This document shows, piece after piece, positions 41,376 to 48,820 of a DNA stretch of 64,000 bases. Both the position numbers and the translations under genes were made by a program. The notes under the pieces were generated by a model that had not been told where the DNA came from, did no database searches, and saw only the letters and a list, made by a program, of their open reading frames with translations. The stretch is from Marinobacter vulgaris (lineage in GTDB: Bacteria > Pseudomonadota > Gammaproteobacteria > Pseudomonadales > Oleiphilaceae): positions 248,001 through 312,000 of the forward strand of contig NZ_QFWX01000001.1 in assembly GCF_003344045.1 (NCBI RefSeq), written 5' to 3'. Numbering within the stretch: position 1 is the first letter of the stretch; each line of letters starts with the position of its first letter.

Positions 41376-43220
41376 ATGGAAACAACGGGAGAGGCAGGGT
41401 TGAGTACAGATCAGGTAGTCGTATTCACAGTGCTGGCAGCCACACTGGGCCTGTTTGCCTGGAACCGGTTGCGGTTTGATGTGGTTGCCATGCTGGCATT
41501 ACTGGCAATCGCCATTGCCGGACTGGTGCCCACCAAGGACCTGTTTGCGGGGTTCGGACACCCGGCCGTGGTAACGGTAGCCGCGGTTCTGGTACTAAGC
41601 CAGGGTCTGGTGAACGGTGGCGTAGTGGATAATATCGCGCAGTTGCTGGGCAAGGTTGGCCATCGTCCGACATTGCAGATCCTCACCCTGACCGGCGTGG
41701 TAGCACTCTGTTCCGGGTTCATCAATAACGTGGGTGCGCTTGCGCTGCTGATGCCGGTGGCGGTATGGATGTCCCGGGAGTCCGGGCGTTCGCCATCGCT
41801 GCTGCTGATGCCGCTGGCGTTCGGTTCGCTTCTCGGCGGCACCATGACATTGATAGGCACACCGCCGAATATCATCATCGCCAGTTACAGGGAAGGGGCT
41901 GACTCGTTCGGTCTGTTTGACTTTGCCCCCGTTGGCGCTGCCATCACCCTTGCCGGCATTGCCTTTATAACCCTGGTCGGCTGGCGGCTGACGCCACAGC
42001 GGGGCGGCGAAAGTGATGATGATGACAAGCTGTTCAGTGTTGGCGACTACCTGACAGAGCTGAAGATCCCGGAAGGATCCCCCCATGCCGGAGCCACACT
42101 CCACAACCTGCTGGCGGAAGGTGGCGAAGACGGGGATGTGGTGGTGCTGGCACTCGTCCGTGATGACAAGCGCCAGCTTGCGCCCTCAACCTACAAGGTC
42201 CTGAAGGAAAACGATCTGCTGCTGGTGGAGTCGGACACCGAGAGCCTGCAGGCGTTTCTCGACAACACCGGCCTGGAGCTTGGCAGTCAGGACGAGGAAG
42301 AGGATGAGTCGGAAAACGAAGAGCAGGAGAAGGACCGAAAAAGCCGCAAAAAACAGCTCAATGAAGGGGAGGTGCAACTGACCGAGGCAGTTATCACGCC
42401 CGATTCCTCGCTGGTAGGGCAAACCGCCAATCGTCTTAACCTGCGGGAGCGCTACGGTCTCAATATCGTTGCTGTTGCCAGGCAGGGGCAGCGGCTGAAA
42501 CGCCGGCTGGGAGACATACGCTTCAACGCCGGCGATATCCTGCTGGTTCAGGGGTTCGAGGACACGCTCGCCGGCACACTTTCCGATCTCGGTTGTCTGC
42601 CACTGGCGGAACGCGGTCTCCGGCTGGGATCACCCCGTAAAACCCTGCTCGCGGCGGGCATCTTTATCGCCAGTATTGTGACCATCGTGAGCGGCTGGCT
42701 GTCGCCGCCCGTCGCGCTGGTCGCCGGTGCTGTCGCCATGGTGCTGGCGAAACTGATCGATGCCTCGGGTGCCTATAAGGCCATAGACTGGTCGGTGATT
42801 GTATTGCTGGCCGCAATGATCCCGGTGGGGCAGGCCCTGGAAACCACCGGTGGCGCGGAGCTGATCGCCGCGCAGATGCTGGCGGTGGGTGGCGGCCTTG
42901 CCCCCTGGGGCGTTTTGGCCATGGTGCTTGTCGGCACCATGCTGATCTCGAATGTGGTGAACAATGCGGCCGCGGCCGTGCTGGTCGCTCCCATTGCCCT
43001 CAGCCTTTCCGCGGAACTGGGCATGGCGTCCGATGCCGTCTTGATGGCGGTGGCGGTTGGGGCCTCCTGTGCATTCCTGACGCCCATCGGACATCAGTCC
43101 AATGCGCTGGTGATGGAGCCGGGTGGGTACCAGTTCGGTGATTACTGGAAACTGGGCCTGCCGCTGTCAATTCTGGTGACGGTAGTGGCGGTGCCCATGA
43201 TCCTGCTGGTATGGGGCTGA
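41376..43220 (+). CDS. SLC13-family permease with two TrkA_C domains
   Basis: A 614-residue membrane protein of the DASS/ion transporter superfamily. The first bundle includes GFGHPAVVTVAAVLVLSQGL and SGFINNVGALALLMPVAV, then LIGTPPNIIIASYR, a family hallmark; the last bundle has LVGTMLISNVVNNAAAAVLVAP and LTPIGHQSNALVM. Two RCK/TrkA_C-type cytoplasmic domains lie between (about residues 215-300 and 325-400), joined by a highly charged Glu/Asp/Lys-rich linker. The substrate is unknown; relatives move dicarboxylates, sulfate or arsenite. Confidence 0.93.
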   Translation: METTGEAGLSTDQVVVFTVLAATLGLFAWNRLRFDVVAMLALLAIAIAGLVPTKDLFAGFGHPAVVTVAAVLVLSQGLVNGGVVDNIAQLLGKVGHRPTLQILTLTGVVALCSGFINNVGALALLMPVAVWMSRESGRSPSLLLMPLAFGSLLGGTMTLIGTPPNIIIASYREGADSFGLFDFAPVGAAITLAGIAFITLVGWRLTPQRGGESDDDDKLFSVGDYLTELKIPEGSPHAGATLHNLLAEGGEDGDVVVLALVRDDKRQLAPSTYKVLKENDLLLVESDTESLQAFLDNTGLELGSQDEEEDESENEEQEKDRKSRKKQLNEGEVQLTEAVITPDSSLVGQTANRLNLRERYGLNIVAVARQGQRLKRRLGDIRFNAGDILLVQGFEDTLAGTLSDLGCLPLAERGLRLGSPRKTLLAAGIFIASIVTIVSGWLSPPVALVAGAVAMVLAKLIDASGAYKAIDWSVIVLLAAMIPVGQALETTGGAELIAAQMLAVGGGLAPWGVLAMVLVGTMLISNVVNNAAAAVLVAPIALSLSAELGMASDAVLMAVAVGASCAFLTPIGHQSNALVMEPGGYQFGDYWKLGLPLSILVTVVAVPMILLVWG

Positions 43221-43352
43221 ATCAATTCTGGAATCGATGGCAAAAAAATCATCCATCTGGCGGTTTGCTGTCGTATCCTGAGGGCATCAGGACTGCAGGC
43301 CATCATAATATGGGGCTGTTCGTATCTGGGACGTGAACGGCGTATTTGGAGA

Positions 43353-44705
43353 ATGACTGGCGTGGACAAGACAACCCTGTTGGCAGAACTGGAAACCGCC
43401 CGGCAAAGAACCCGGGCATTAGTAACATCGTTGCCGGAAGCAAAACTGGATGTGCCTTACCATCCCGGCGTAAATCCGCCCTTGTGGGAGATGGGCCATG
43501 CGGCTTTCTTCTACGAGGTGTTTGTGTTCAACCTGCTGGACGGCACGCCCAGTTATAATCCGGCCATGGACGACCTGTGGGACTCTTTCCATGTAGACCA
43601 CCGGGATCGCTGGTGCCGGGAACTGTTTCCCGGCCGCGAGGAAACCCTGGCCTATTTCGATACCATCTACGATCGCGTGGCCGACCGCATCCGCAGCACA
43701 CCGCTGACGGATGAAGATCTGTATCTTTATCGCTATGCCATTTTTCACCAGAACATGCACATCGAGTCCCTGATCTGGTGCCGGCAGACCGTAGGCTACC
43801 CGCCCACGCCGGATTTCACCAATGAGCGCGTGGCGCCGGGGGACAGTATCACCGGCGATGCCATTATTCCGGCCGGGCGATGGCTGATCGGCATGCCGGG
43901 TGAGTCCGGGGATTACGCCACCTCCGATTTTGCATTCGATAACGAGAAGCCACGGTTTGAGGTGAAACTGGAGTCATTCGCCATCTCCCGCCTGCCGGTA
44001 TCCAATGGTGAGTTCCTGGCGTTCGTGGAAGACGGCGGCTATCAGCGCCCGGACCTGTGGTCTTTTGGCGGTCGTAAATGGCTGCAGACCGAAACCGATG
44101 TGTCGCTGGTTCATGGCAGCCCGGAACCCGTTCTGCGTGCGCCGAGACACCCGCTGTACTGGCGCTGGCATGATGATCAGTGGCAGGAGCGGTTCTTCGA
44201 TCAATGGCTGCCCCTCAATCCCGACGCGCCGGCGTGTCATATCAGCTATTGGGAAGCGGAAGCCTGGTGCAACTGGGCGGGTCGGCGGCTGCCGACGGAG
44301 TACGAATGGGAGGTGGCGGCGCTGGGCAATCGCCCAGGTGAGCCGTTTCGTCGCTTCCCCTGGGGCAATGACAGGGTAAGCCCGGAGCATGCGGATATGG
44401 GGGGGCGGGCCATGGCCCGCAATCCGGTCCGGGATTTCCCCGCCGGAGATGGCCCGTTCGGGTGCCGCCAGATGATTGGCAGCGTGTGGGAATGGACCAG
44501 CAGCCAGTTTTTCCCGTATGACGGCTTCAAGACCGATATGTATCCGTTTATGTCGACACTGCAGTTCGGAGATCACAAGGTCACCCGCGGCGGCAGTTGC
44601 GCGACTTCGCCAAACCTGATTCGCGGAACCTATCGCCAGGCCTACCTGGCCCAGAGAAACGACGTCTATACCGGGTTCCGCACCTGTGCACTCCCACAGG
44701 CCTGA
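43353..44705 (+). CDS. EgtB/OvoA/SenA-like non-heme iron sulfoxide (or selenoxide) synthase
   Basis: A 450-residue enzyme: an N-terminal DinB-like domain and a C-terminal formylglycine-enzyme-like domain. Iron ligands are visible: His in LWEMGHAAFFYE and the HxxxHxE motif HQNMHIE. The C-terminal half has the FGE-type patterns PVSNGEFLAFVEDGGY, YWEAEAWCNWAGRRLPTEYEWE and VWEWTSSQF. Enzymes of this class join cysteine, gamma-glutamylcysteine or a selenosugar to histidine or its betaine. GTG 43362 is an alternative start. The next gene is an OvoA C-terminal-like methyltransferase, so the pair likely makes an ovothiol-type thiohistidine. Whether it uses Cys or Se is open. Confidence 0.85.
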   Translation: MTGVDKTTLLAELETARQRTRALVTSLPEAKLDVPYHPGVNPPLWEMGHAAFFYEVFVFNLLDGTPSYNPAMDDLWDSFHVDHRDRWCRELFPGREETLAYFDTIYDRVADRIRSTPLTDEDLYLYRYAIFHQNMHIESLIWCRQTVGYPPTPDFTNERVAPGDSITGDAIIPAGRWLIGMPGESGDYATSDFAFDNEKPRFEVKLESFAISRLPVSNGEFLAFVEDGGYQRPDLWSFGGRKWLQTETDVSLVHGSPEPVLRAPRHPLYWRWHDDQWQERFFDQWLPLNPDAPACHISYWEAEAWCNWAGRRLPTEYEWEVAALGNRPGEPFRRFPWGNDRVSPEHADMGGRAMARNPVRDFPAGDGPFGCRQMIGSVWEWTSSQFFPYDGFKTDMYPFMSTLQFGDHKVTRGGSCATSPNLIRGTYRQAYLAQRNDVYTGFRTCALPQA

Positions 44706-44729
44706 CCGTATAACCGCTGAGGATCAGCC

Positions 44730-45473
44730 ATGAATGTGTATGAAACCGACGAGCAGCTTAGCCAGTATCTGGGGTTCCATTTCGGGGAGAGCTATTTCGG
44801 TGTGGGCAATTACCCGGCCCGCTGCGCCACTATCTGCCAGGAACTGATGGCGGGCCGGGACAAGCGCAGGGCGCTGGATCTGGGCTGCGCTGTTGGCCGC
44901 ACGGCTTTCGAGCTGGGCCGCGTGTTTGAAAAGGTTGTCGGTGTGGATCTGTCGAAAAGCTTCGTGAATGCGGCGCACAACCTTCAGCAGGATGGTGAAA
45001 TTGACTATTTCCGGCGGGACGAGGGTGAACTGGGAGCCCGGGTTACCGTCAGCCTTGAGGAGCTCGGACTGGCAAGAAGCTCGGGCCGGGTATCTTTTGC
45101 CACGGGCGATGCCTGTCAGCTGGGGGAGGAGCACCGGGATTACGACCTGATTTTCGCCGGCAACCTGATCGACCGGCTCCAGGATCCGGGCGCGTTTCTG
45201 GGCGATATTCACAATCGCCTGGCCGAGGGCGGTACCCTGGTGATCAGCTCGCCCTATACCCTGATGGAAGAGTTCACCCCCCGGGCCAACTGGATTGGCG
45301 GATTCGAGCGTAACGGCCAGCCGCGAACGGTACGGGACGGCATGCGGGAGATCCTGGCCAGTCGTTTTGAGGAAATACAGCCGCCGCAGGACGTGCCGTT
45401 CGTTATCCGGGAAACCCGCCGCAAGTTCCAGCATACCATTGCCGAACTGAGCGCCTGGCGCAGAATTCGTTAA
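44730..45473 (+). CDS. 4-mercaptohistidine N1-methyltransferase-like protein (OvoA C-terminal type)
   Basis: A 247-residue SAM methyltransferase. It opens with YETDEQLSQYLGFHFGESYF and continues RRALDLGCAVGRTAFELGR (SAM motif I), FAGNLIDRLQDPGAFL and SSPYTLMEEFTPRANWIGGF. This is the pattern of the C-terminal methyltransferase domain of OvoA, here as a separate gene. It begins 24 bases after the sulfoxide-synthase-like gene with a GAGGA ribosome site, indicating an operon. Predicted role: N-methylation of the imidazole in a thiohistidine (ovothiol-like) product. The sulfoxide lyase (OvoB-like) is not in the window. Confidence 0.88.
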   Translation: MNVYETDEQLSQYLGFHFGESYFGVGNYPARCATICQELMAGRDKRRALDLGCAVGRTAFELGRVFEKVVGVDLSKSFVNAAHNLQQDGEIDYFRRDEGELGARVTVSLEELGLARSSGRVSFATGDACQLGEEHRDYDLIFAGNLIDRLQDPGAFLGDIHNRLAEGGTLVISSPYTLMEEFTPRANWIGGFERNGQPRTVRDGMREILASRFEEIQPPQDVPFVIRETRRKFQHTIAELSAWRRIR

Positions 45474-45492
45474 AGTAGCGAGCGAATGTCGC

Positions 45493-46134
45493 TCAGTCCC
45501 TGCGGGTGAAAAAGGCGGTCTGGGTGGGGTGGCCGACATCGGGTACAAATTCCCCGATGCCGCCGAAACGCACCTCGTAGCCATTACGTTCGGCCACGCC
45601 CCGGGCCCAGCGCTGGAACTTGAGCCGGTCCCATTCAAACTTGTGGTCCTCCTCGCGAAACTCTCCGGGCGCAAGGTCGAACAGGGGGTTGTATTCCCGG
45701 TTGGGTGTGGTCATGAACAGGCTGCCCGGCCGGTATTCCCCGAATACGGCCCGTTCAACCCGTGAAAGCTGCTCAGGCCGGACATGCTCAATGGTCTCCA
45801 CCATGGCGGCCGCTTCATAGCCTGCCAGAACCGGATTGCTTTCGGCATAGGATCCCCGCACCAGGTTTATTCGCCCAGACTTTGCATCCAGGTAGTCCGC
45901 CAGAATGGCACGTGCCTGCTGCAGGGAAACGCCAGAGTCCTCGAGCCCGGTCACAACATCGAACTGGTCATCCGCCAGCAACCGGTAGAGCAGTGAGCCC
46001 GAGCCGCAGCCAAGATCCAGAACACGCCTGGCACCGGTGGCCTTTATCGTTCTGAACACAAAATCCAGGCGCTCCTCGTGCAGGGAGGTCATCTGGGTCA
46101 TGGTGTTTTCATTGGAACCCATGGCTTCGTACAT
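45493..46134 (-). CDS. Hen1-like small-RNA 2'-O-methyltransferase (catalytic domain only)
   Basis: A 213-residue SAM methyltransferase: RVLDLGCGSGSLLYRLL (SAM motif), VETIEHVRPEQLSRVERAVF, TTPNREYNPLF and EEDHKFEWDRLKFQRWARGVAERNGY (read in pieces). The ExxEH motif (ETIEH) and the later DHKFEW histidine correspond to the metal-binding residues of Hen1, which 2'-O-methylates RNA 3' ends. Bacterial Hen1 usually has an extra N-terminal domain and a Pnkp ligase partner; neither is here. Its start overlaps the antiporter stop as TGATG (46132-46136). RNA repair or protection is the family-based guess. Confidence 0.82.
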   Translation of the reverse strand: MYEAMGSNENTMTQMTSLHEERLDFVFRTIKATGARRVLDLGCGSGSLLYRLLADDQFDVVTGLEDSGVSLQQARAILADYLDAKSGRINLVRGSYAESNPVLAGYEAAAMVETIEHVRPEQLSRVERAVFGEYRPGSLFMTTPNREYNPLFDLAPGEFREEDHKFEWDRLKFQRWARGVAERNGYEVRFGGIGEFVPDVGHPTQTAFFTRRD

Positions 46135-47705
46135 CAGGTTGTTCCTGCGGTTTGTGACGGTATCGCGGGCCGCTGATCCCGCAGATGGCTGGCCAGCGCC
46201 ACACCGGTTTCGCTCATGGTGAGATAGGCTTCGTCGGCACCGGCTTCGCGGATCTTTTTGGCTTCATCGGCGTACATGGTGTGGGCCACGATATAGCCGG
46301 TAAACCCTTTACGACGCAACATTCGGGCGGCGATGAGCTTACCCTCGATGTCGTTCATGGCCAGGATGACTGATTGCAGTTCAGGCATATAGAGCCCCTG
46401 CCAGAAGGTGTTGTCCTCGGCATCGGCAAAAACAACATTACGTCCTGCAGCCTGGTGCTTCTGCGTTTTAGCGGGATCTGAATCCAGCCCTATCAATTCG
46501 GGCTCGGTTTGCCTTAGCCAGTCGTAGGCCGCGGTGCCGGTTCTTCCCATGCCCATGACCAGAACCCTGGTACTACCAAGGGAGATCGGTTGTTCATCCG
46601 GATGATGGGTCTGGCCTTCAAATTTCACCAGGGAACCGGACCAGCGTTCATAAAGGGAATGAGCGTATCGGTTAAGAGGCGCGGAAATCACAAAAGACAG
46701 TGACACCGTGATTGCCAGGGGGATGAGCCATTCCGGCAGTGCCACGCTGGCGACGATGAGACCAAACTCGCTGTAATTGGTCAGCGATAACGAACTGAGA
46801 AAGCTGCTGCGGGCGCGGAGACGGAACAGTATCAGCAGGAAGAAGAACAGCAGCCCTTTCAGTGGCAGAACAATGGCCGCCACCAGCGCAAATACCAGTG
46901 CCTGGCCATCGGGCAGGCCACCAATGCCAATCTGCAGGAAGAAGCCCACCAGGAAGACTTCTTTCACACTCCAGAGGGACTTTGCCAGTTCCTGGGAGCG
47001 GGGATGGTTGGCCAGCATGGCGCCGAACACCAGGGCGCCCAGCTCCGAACTCAGCCCGACAGCTTCAAAACCCAACCCGCCGACAACCAGTGCCAGCAAG
47101 AGCCCAAGAAGAACCAGCAGTTCATCATGGCCGCTGGCATCCAGCAGCTTGAACAGCAGGGGCCTCAGCAATGGCAGGCCAAATACAATCAGCGCCCACT
47201 GGGACGGTGTCTGGCCTGCCGCAAGGCTCATCACCACCAGTGCGATCAGGTCCTGCATGATCAGGATGCCGATGGCGACGCGGCCATGGAACGCCCGTAG
47301 TTCCCGCTTGGTTTCCAGTACCTTGGCCGCCAGCACCGTACTGGAGAATGACAGGGCAATCGCAAGCAGGAATGCGGTCTGCCAGTCCAGCTCCATCAGC
47401 AGATAGAGCCCCGGGGTGAATACGGCACAGGTAATACCGAAATGCAGCAGGCTGCCTCCGATGACCTCGGGGCTGACGATGGAGCGGAGCTTCAGTTTCA
47501 GACCAACGGTAAAAAGCAGCAGCAGCACGCCCAGGTGGGCGATATGCGCCAGCACATCGGTTGCTTCAACAGCGATGTTGGCAGCCGCGGCGATGCCGCT
47601 GAGCACAAAACCGGCGGCAAGGTAACCCACCAGAGGAGGCAGGCCAACTGTCTTGACCAGCAGACCGAGGACAAAGGCGAAGGAAATCCAGATGGCTTCA
47701 GGCAT
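46134..47705 (-). CDS. KefB/KefC-like CPA2 cation:proton antiporter
   Basis: A 523-residue protein with an N-terminal membrane domain of about 11-12 helices (FVLGLLVKTVGLPPLVGYLA at the start, ALSFSSTVLAAKVLETKRELRAFHG and AIGILIMQDLIALVVMSLA in the middle) and a C-terminal TrkA-N Rossmann domain with RVLVMGMGRTGTAAYDWL. It is the CPA2-type potassium or sodium/proton exchanger of the Kef group, with possible NAD(H) sensing. A glutathione-gating ancillary protein (KefF/G) is not present. It is translationally coupled to the Hen1-like gene downstream, an unexpected pairing. Confidence 0.92.
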   Translation of the reverse strand: MPEAIWISFAFVLGLLVKTVGLPPLVGYLAAGFVLSGIAAAANIAVEATDVLAHIAHLGVLLLLFTVGLKLKLRSIVSPEVIGGSLLHFGITCAVFTPGLYLLMELDWQTAFLLAIALSFSSTVLAAKVLETKRELRAFHGRVAIGILIMQDLIALVVMSLAAGQTPSQWALIVFGLPLLRPLLFKLLDASGHDELLVLLGLLLALVVGGLGFEAVGLSSELGALVFGAMLANHPRSQELAKSLWSVKEVFLVGFFLQIGIGGLPDGQALVFALVAAIVLPLKGLLFFFLLILFRLRARSSFLSSLSLTNYSEFGLIVASVALPEWLIPLAITVSLSFVISAPLNRYAHSLYERWSGSLVKFEGQTHHPDEQPISLGSTRVLVMGMGRTGTAAYDWLRQTEPELIGLDSDPAKTQKHQAAGRNVVFADAEDNTFWQGLYMPELQSVILAMNDIEGKLIAARMLRRKGFTGYIVAHTMYADEAKKIREAGADEAYLTMSETGVALASHLRDQRPAIPSQTAGTT

Positions 47706-47741
47706 GGTTAATTCGCGGTTGGAAAAAAGGCTAGGCCAAGG

Positions 47742-48677
47742 CTACCTCGTTTCAGCCAGAAATTCACGAAACAACTCGGCGGATTTTTCCGGCACTTCCA
47801 CCATTGGAGCATGACCCACACCGTCCAGCAGAACCTTGCGGGCATCGGGAATCCGGTTAACAAACACGTCGGCATTGCGGTAGTTGATCACCCGGTCTTC
47901 CTTGCCCCATATCACCAGAACCGGTGCTTCGATGCGGGTAATGGCCTCACGAAAATCCTGCTCGTATACGCTGTCCCGGATGGCCTCGAAAATCGCCTGA
48001 TTGACCTCCCGGTTGGCGATGGCCTTCTCTTCCATCACTTCATAAATGGGCCAGGGAACGAAGGGTTTTCTCTCCAGGGCAAAGTCGATCAGTCTCTCGA
48101 AATCCCCCTCTTTGGCCGGGATCAGGGGATTGTCGCCTTCCATCACCAGTTCCACCAGTTTGCTGTCGTATTCGAGAATGCCGGCAGGGTCGAACAGCAC
48201 CGCGGAGCGAATCTGGTCGGGATAGGTCGCGGCATAGAGTGCGGTGATGGCACCGCCCATTGAGTTCCCCATCATGTGGGCTTCATCAATATTCAGAGCT
48301 GCGAGTATTTCTGACAGGTGGCCAACCTGATCCTCGAATCGGTAACCCAGATCCAGCGACTTGCTGCTGTCACCATGACCGGGCAGATCGATTGCGTAGA
48401 CGTTGAACTCATCGGTCAGTTCCCCTGCCAGCCGGGTCCAGTTGTCCTTGTTGGCGCCAAAGCCATGGATGAGCACGATGGTTTCGCCATTCACCGGTTC
48501 TTCATTGCTCAGATACGCGATGGTCATGTTATCCACCGAAATTGTGGATGCCTGCAGCCCCGCTGCTGAACGCTCCCAGCTGATGGCATTTTCGTAAAGG
48601 GTTTGACGCGAACAGGCACTGAACAAAAGCGTCGTGACCAGCAGCGCGATCAGGGGGAAGCTACGTCTGGGTAGCAT
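47742..48677 (-). CDS. Alpha/beta-hydrolase lipoprotein
   Basis: A 311-residue serine hydrolase with a lipoprotein signal peptide ending LLFSAC (Cys at about 22). The fold signatures are TIVLIHGFGANKDNWTRLA (oxyanion region), HMMGNSMGGAITALYAATYP (nucleophile Ser), VIWGKEDRVINYRNAD (Asp) and VLLDGVGHAPMVEVPE (His). It is probably attached to the periplasmic face of a membrane. It resembles esterases or lipases of the fold; the substrate is unknown. It precedes the antiporter gene by 36 bases on the same strand. Confidence 0.9.
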   Translation of the reverse strand: MLPRRSFPLIALLVTTLLFSACSRQTLYENAISWERSAAGLQASTISVDNMTIAYLSNEEPVNGETIVLIHGFGANKDNWTRLAGELTDEFNVYAIDLPGHGDSSKSLDLGYRFEDQVGHLSEILAALNIDEAHMMGNSMGGAITALYAATYPDQIRSAVLFDPAGILEYDSKLVELVMEGDNPLIPAKEGDFERLIDFALERKPFVPWPIYEVMEEKAIANREVNQAIFEAIRDSVYEQDFREAITRIEAPVLVIWGKEDRVINYRNADVFVNRIPDARKVLLDGVGHAPMVEVPEKSAELFREFLAETR

Positions 48678-48740
48678 CAGGGGCCAACTCCTTGCGCAAG
48701 GGCTTCAAACGTCCGTTTGCGGAAGCGCTTACACTACCCC

Positions 48741-48768
48741 AAAAAAAGACCCGGTCAAGGACCGGGTC
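48741..48768 (-). terminator. Intrinsic terminator of the TonB receptor gene
   Basis: On the minus strand GACCCGGTC and GACCGGGTC form a perfect 9-bp stem with a 3-base loop, followed by seven T. It lies about 50 bases after the receptor stop at 48821. Confidence 0.92.
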
Positions 48769-48820
48769 GAAGGATTGCCGAGTTAACCCGTTGAGTAACG
48801 GGATTTGTCCCTTTCAGACA

